A stretch of 9,753 nt of DNA from CAZGDV01 sp964524995. GTDB taxonomy: Bacteria > Chloroflexota > Dehalococcoidia > SZUA-161. Position numbers and translations under genes: made by a program. Below, piece by piece: positions 7,708 to 9,753 of this stretch. Location of the stretch: positions 1 through 9,753 of the forward strand of contig CAZGDV010000107.1 of assembly GCA_964524995.1 (NCBI GenBank), given 5' to 3'. The notes under the pieces were generated by a model, which was given only the letters and a program-made list of their open reading frames with translations, did not search any database and was not told where the DNA came from. The stretch's first letter is position 1; each line of letters begins with the position of its first letter.

Positions 7708-8880
7708 TCACCTCCCACTGATCCTCTCAAGTTGCTCCTTGACTTGCTCAACATCACGAGCAAGCTGCTTGTCCACCTTGGTAATCCTGACCAGAAGGAC
7801 GTCCAGTCTTCCCGTCTCCTCTTCCACCTGCTGTCGAACGAAGCTCACATTCGATCTGGCTCGCAGAAGCAGCGCGAGGAAGGCTATCAGCCCTATGACT
7901 AGAATGACAATCACTATTATGTAGACTAACGACGAACTCTCGGAGATAGGCTCCGGAAAGTCCAGTGCGTTGTTCGGCAGGATATCCAGCAGGTCCATCG
8001 CGCCCTCTGTGAATCCAGCGGCGCTGAGAGCCGAGGCAACACTGATAACGTCGGAGACAAGCTGTTTGTACTTGGGTTCTGAATCCGTAGCCTGCAGAAG
8101 GCTCTGCTTCCCTGCACGCTCCTGTTCGAACTCCGCAACGCTGGGGAAATCCGAGGGCATCGCAGGGAGTGTATCCAGCAAGGCAAGGGCAGTCACGACG
8201 AATCCCTGGCTGTAAAGGCTTTCGGCGGTGGTCACTATGTCCTGCGCGAGCTCGGAGTAGGTTGAGTCAGCTGATGCCATCTGGAGCAGGCTGTTCTTCT
8301 CTGTAAGCGTCTGCTGGTAAGCGAGAATGGTCTGGTCGACCACCTCTGATAATTGCTCATTGAGGACCTCTCCCTCAGTGCCGAGCGACAGCCGCAGAAG
8401 AGGGATAGACTTCACTTTGTGAAGTGTGACACTGCTCTCACCGTCGGTAAGCTCCTCGGTGGTGTACGTCAAGGGCACGGTGCCCACCAGCACGAACTGT
8501 GCCGCTCCCTGGACTGCGTCGAACTCGATGGAGGACTGTCCGGGCTGCCAGGATTCGGTATCCACGCCCTGGTACTCGTCTTCATTCTCAAGAGACCAGT
8601 ACACATCCTCTGCCTTCTCCAGCGACGTAGCTAGTGCCAGCTTGGTGTCGGGAAGGTTGGCACTCACATCAACCTCGAAGGATACCGTGTACGTGTCACC
8701 TGCGAGCAGGCGCTCTCCTGTAACGTCAGTGCCGGAGGTGTCCTTGACGATATAGGAGGAGAGCTCCACGGACAGGGCTGGCTCTTGGGCAAGAACCACA
8801 GGGAGACCAGGCACCGCGAGCAGCATAATTGCCGCAATCAGGCAGAGGCTCAGCAAACGAGAAAGGCTTCTCCGGGACAT
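7708..8880 (-). CDS. Signal-peptide, single-pass membrane protein with duplicated helical repeat
   Basis: This is the first gene of the operon and encodes 390 residues. I chose the ATG at 8880 because AAGGAG lies 8 bases upstream; an in-frame GTG at 8889 would sit on top of that site. Residues 1-31 form a Sec signal peptide: Arg-rich start, hydrophobic core, likely cut after VVLA. Residues ~35-165 look beta-rich and Ig-like. Two ungapped repeats follow at 195-246 and 258-309, 21 of 52 positions identical, each with a SLLQ start, a central GF and an LDxLP...DFP end. A transmembrane helix spans ~318-339 (IIVIVILVIGLIAFLALLL). The last ~50 residues are a charged heptad-like cytoplasmic tail. Visible topology is therefore N-out, C-in. 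The family is not recognised. Its place directly before a tubulin-like gene suggests a membrane anchor or an external sensor linked to the cytoplasmic GTPases; that role is inference. Confidence 0.85.
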   Translation of the reverse strand: MSRRSLSRLLSLCLIAAIMLLAVPGLPVVLAQEPALSVELSSYIVKDTSGTDVTGERLLAGDTYTVSFEVDVSANLPDTKLALATSLEKAEDVYWSLENEDEYQGVDTESWQPGQSSIEFDAVQGAAQFVLVGTVPLTYTTEELTDGESSVTLHKVKSIPLLRLSLGTEGEVLNEQLSEVVDQTILAYQQTLTEKNSLLQMASADSTYSELAQDIVTTAESLYSQGFVVTALALLDTLPAMPSDFPSVAEFEQERAGKQSLLQATDSEPKYKQLVSDVISVASALSAAGFTEGAMDLLDILPNNALDFPEPISESSSLVYIIVIVILVIGLIAFLALLLRARSNVSFVRQQVEEETGRLDVLLVRITKVDKQLARDVEQVKEQLERISGR

Positions 8881-9023
8881 CACTGACACTCCTTATGACT
8901 AGGATTAGGTCGAGCTGCCAACAGCAGGTCCACCACAGAGTCCTTCCCGGCCCCCCTTGTCCCCCGTCGGGGCTTGCTCTGCCGTGATCCGAGCGGAAAT
9001 CCTAACACTTGGGAACGGCTCCC

Positions 9024-9073
9024 CTCGTGGCCCTTGTCGGCCCACATGAACGCGACCCGTCGGAAGCCACGAG
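9024..9073. repeat. 8-bp inverted repeat in the operon leader
   Basis: CTCGTGGC at 9024-9031 is exactly complementary to GCCACGAG at 9066-9073, enclosing 34 bases that can form a further small hairpin (CGACGGGTCG on the minus strand). It lies about 150 bases upstream of the first gene and would fold in a leftward leader RNA. Short stems (GGGA/TCCC at 9011-9023, CCCC/GGGG near 8965-8976) follow. No known riboswitch core was recognised. Confidence 0.4.
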
Positions 9074-9150
9074 ATACAGACAGTACACCTATCCCGCTCA
9101 GACCTTAGCAAACCTGCCAGCAGCCATCAATAGCCCTTTTCGGTGGGTAT

Positions 9151-9264
9151 CTATGAAGAGATGGTACTAAGCCATGCTGGAAGAGGCTGACAGAAGAGGC
9201 TGTGGATTGATGAGGCGGTGGCGACGACCGGCATCTCACAGTCGCACCCGGGCATACAGTTCAT
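9151..9264 (-). CDS. Possible 37-residue leader peptide, Cys-rich N-terminus
   Basis: An ATG at 9264 is preceded by GAAGGTGG with a 5-base spacer, a good ribosome site, and opens a 37-codon frame ending in TAG. The peptide starts MNCMPGCDCEMPVV and has no recognised family. A tiny upstream frame (ATGACGCCGCAACG...) ends in a TGA overlapping this ATG. It lies inside the putative operon leader, so it could be a leader peptide, but chance is a fair alternative at this length. Confidence 0.15.
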   Translation of the reverse strand: MNCMPGCDCEMPVVATASSIHSLFCQPLPAWLSTISS

Positions 9265-9388
9265 GAAAGCCACCTTCCCCATCGTTGCGGCGTCATGGCA
9301 GGCTCATCACCTCGGGTTCGCTCTAAGCCACCAGAGGCAAGGTCGAATCACGGCACGGACTGGCAGCTACTCGTGATTCAATTGTCAA

Positions 9389-9415
9389 GTCCGCGGCGGA
9401 CTGCCTCGGACTGCC
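9389..9415. repeat. Operator-like palindrome with overlapping direct repeat
   Basis: GTCCGCGGCGGAC (9389-9401) is a perfect inverted repeat of 6+1+6 bases. CGGACTGCC at 9397-9405 overlaps its right arm and is repeated at 9407-9415, a period of 10 bases or one helical turn. The cluster sits across the predicted start site of the 9448-9421 promoter, where a repressor could block initiation. The palindrome is seen directly; the operator role is inferred. Confidence 0.45.
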
Positions 9416-9420
9416 CAACC

Positions 9421-9448
9421 ATTATCGCCGTTTTGGCCCTCTTGTCAA
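9421..9448 (-). promoter_or_regulatory. Leftward sigma70-like promoter TTGACA-N16-GATAAT
   Basis: On the minus strand TTGACA (9448-9443, perfect -35) is followed after 16 bases by GATAAT (9426-9421, 5 of 6 matches to the -10 consensus). It points toward the operon, and transcription would begin near 9412, leaving a leader of about 530 bases before the first start codon. This is the best-placed promoter for the operon because an operator-like palindrome lies just downstream. It is a sequence match only. Confidence 0.5.
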
Positions 9449-9541
9449 CCCCACCACCACCTTGCTCCACCCAACATACCCAACCCGGCCGGGCCACTGC
9501 GGCACGTCCATTCGGCTCCACAGCAGCCACATGCCAAACAA

Positions 9542-9570
9542 GAGATACTCCTAACGATCAGTTTTGTCAA
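9542..9570 (-). promoter_or_regulatory. Weak leftward promoter-like element TTGACA-N17-TATCTC
   Basis: A perfect -35 hexamer on the minus strand (9570-9565) is followed after 17 bases by TATCTC (9547-9542), which matches only the first three bases of the -10 consensus. It is the third leftward element in this flank and is weaker than the other two. Confidence 0.25.
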
Positions 9571-9640
9571 GACCACAACGCGAAGCTCCTGGAAACGCCT
9601 TCACCCGCAGTCCCCATTCGCCGAGTCGCCAATGACCCCA

Positions 9641-9669
9641 ATTGTAACGCAGTCGTAACGATATGTTAA
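9641..9669 (-). promoter_or_regulatory. Leftward sigma70-like promoter TTAACA-N17-TACAAT
   Basis: On the minus strand TTAACA (9669-9664) and TACAAT (9646-9641) are spaced by exactly 17 bases, each with 5 of 6 consensus matches, in an AT-rich stretch. It could be a distal promoter of the operon or belong to an element not resolved here. It is a sequence match only. Confidence 0.42.
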
Positions 9670-9753
9670 GTCCTTTAATGTAGATGTTTTCGTTAGGCTG
9701 GTACCATTTTCCCATGACGATATAGCGAGAACGTCTATGGTGCCGTTGCCCAT

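Larger units (their letters stand above)
8881..9753. other. Long upstream region without a convincing gene
   Basis: These 873 bases precede the operon. They hold three leftward promoter-like elements, an operator-like palindrome with direct repeats, an inverted repeat near the operon, a direct repeat GAAGAGGCTG (9180-9189 and 9193-9202), and a proline-rich plus-strand frame (9295-9669) with no protein-like character. The last ~100 bases are distinctly more AT-rich. No tRNA, rRNA, CRISPR array or insertion sequence end was found. Confidence 0.6.

Noticed and set aside
8905..9111. Minus-strand frame of 68 codons just before the first gene
   Set aside because: TTG start without a ribosome site, Arg/Gly-rich sequence without protein character, and it covers the inverted repeat of the leader.
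9100..9150. GCAAACC near 9108 as part of a c-di-GMP riboswitch
   Set aside because: Only the short motif matches; the flanking stems and the conserved second half are missing, and it lies on the strand opposite to the operon.
9295..9669. Plus-strand frame of 124 codons in the right flank
   Set aside because: Low-complexity Pro/Thr/Ser/Ala composition, no ribosome site, and it overlaps several leftward promoter-like elements.
9601..9753. Minus-strand open frame reaching the right edge
   Set aside because: About 50 codons only, no recognisable motif, and it overlaps the TTAACA-N17-TACAAT element; it could be the end of a gene outside the window but nothing supports that.

Overview
The window holds one leftward (minus-strand) operon of five genes, from about 8880 down to 190, with a short flank on the left (1-189) and a long non-coding flank on the right (8881-9753). 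Shine-Dalgarno sites, sigma70-like promoter hexamers and a Sec-type signal peptide point to a bacterium of moderately high GC content. No rRNA, tRNA or marker protein fixes the taxon. A Chloroflexota-like or other deep bacterial lineage is only a guess.

In order of transcription the genes are: (1) 8880-7708, a secreted and membrane-anchored protein with a beta-rich ectodomain, two tandem ~52-residue helical repeats, one transmembrane segment and a short cytoplasmic coiled coil; (2) 7703-5013, a large tubulin/FtsZ-superfamily GTPase of the Tubulin_2 (FtsZl-1-like) type with long coiled coils; (3) 4946-2601, a polytopic membrane protein with a ~450-residue helical cytoplasmic half; (4) 2604-1639, a protein with an N-terminal PH/GRAM-like domain and a helical C-terminal part; (5) 1638-190, a second, very different FtsZ/tubulin-like protein with an N-terminal zinc ribbon. 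The genes are packed tightly: gaps of a few bases between 1 and 2, an ATGA overlap between 3 and 4, and a TGA stop touching a GTG start between 4 and 5. This implies a single coordinated system.

The working model is inference. Two tubulin-like GTPases, each with a recognisable glycine-rich phosphate-binding loop but a T7 loop lacking the second aspartate of FtsZ, act on the cytoplasmic face of the membrane. Genes 1 and 3 supply membrane anchors with coiled-coil tails, and gene 4 supplies a PH-like adaptor. The likely job is membrane remodelling or organisation of an envelope-associated structure rather than ordinary cell division. No ftsA, ftsW, min or mur genes are nearby.

The right flank carries several leftward promoter-like elements (9669-9641, 9570-9542, 9448-9421). 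A perfect palindrome with an overlapping direct repeat lies just downstream of the last of them, and a long putative leader of about 500 bases with an 8-bp inverted repeat follows. The left flank carries a small hairpin and a good leftward promoter for a gene beyond the window.
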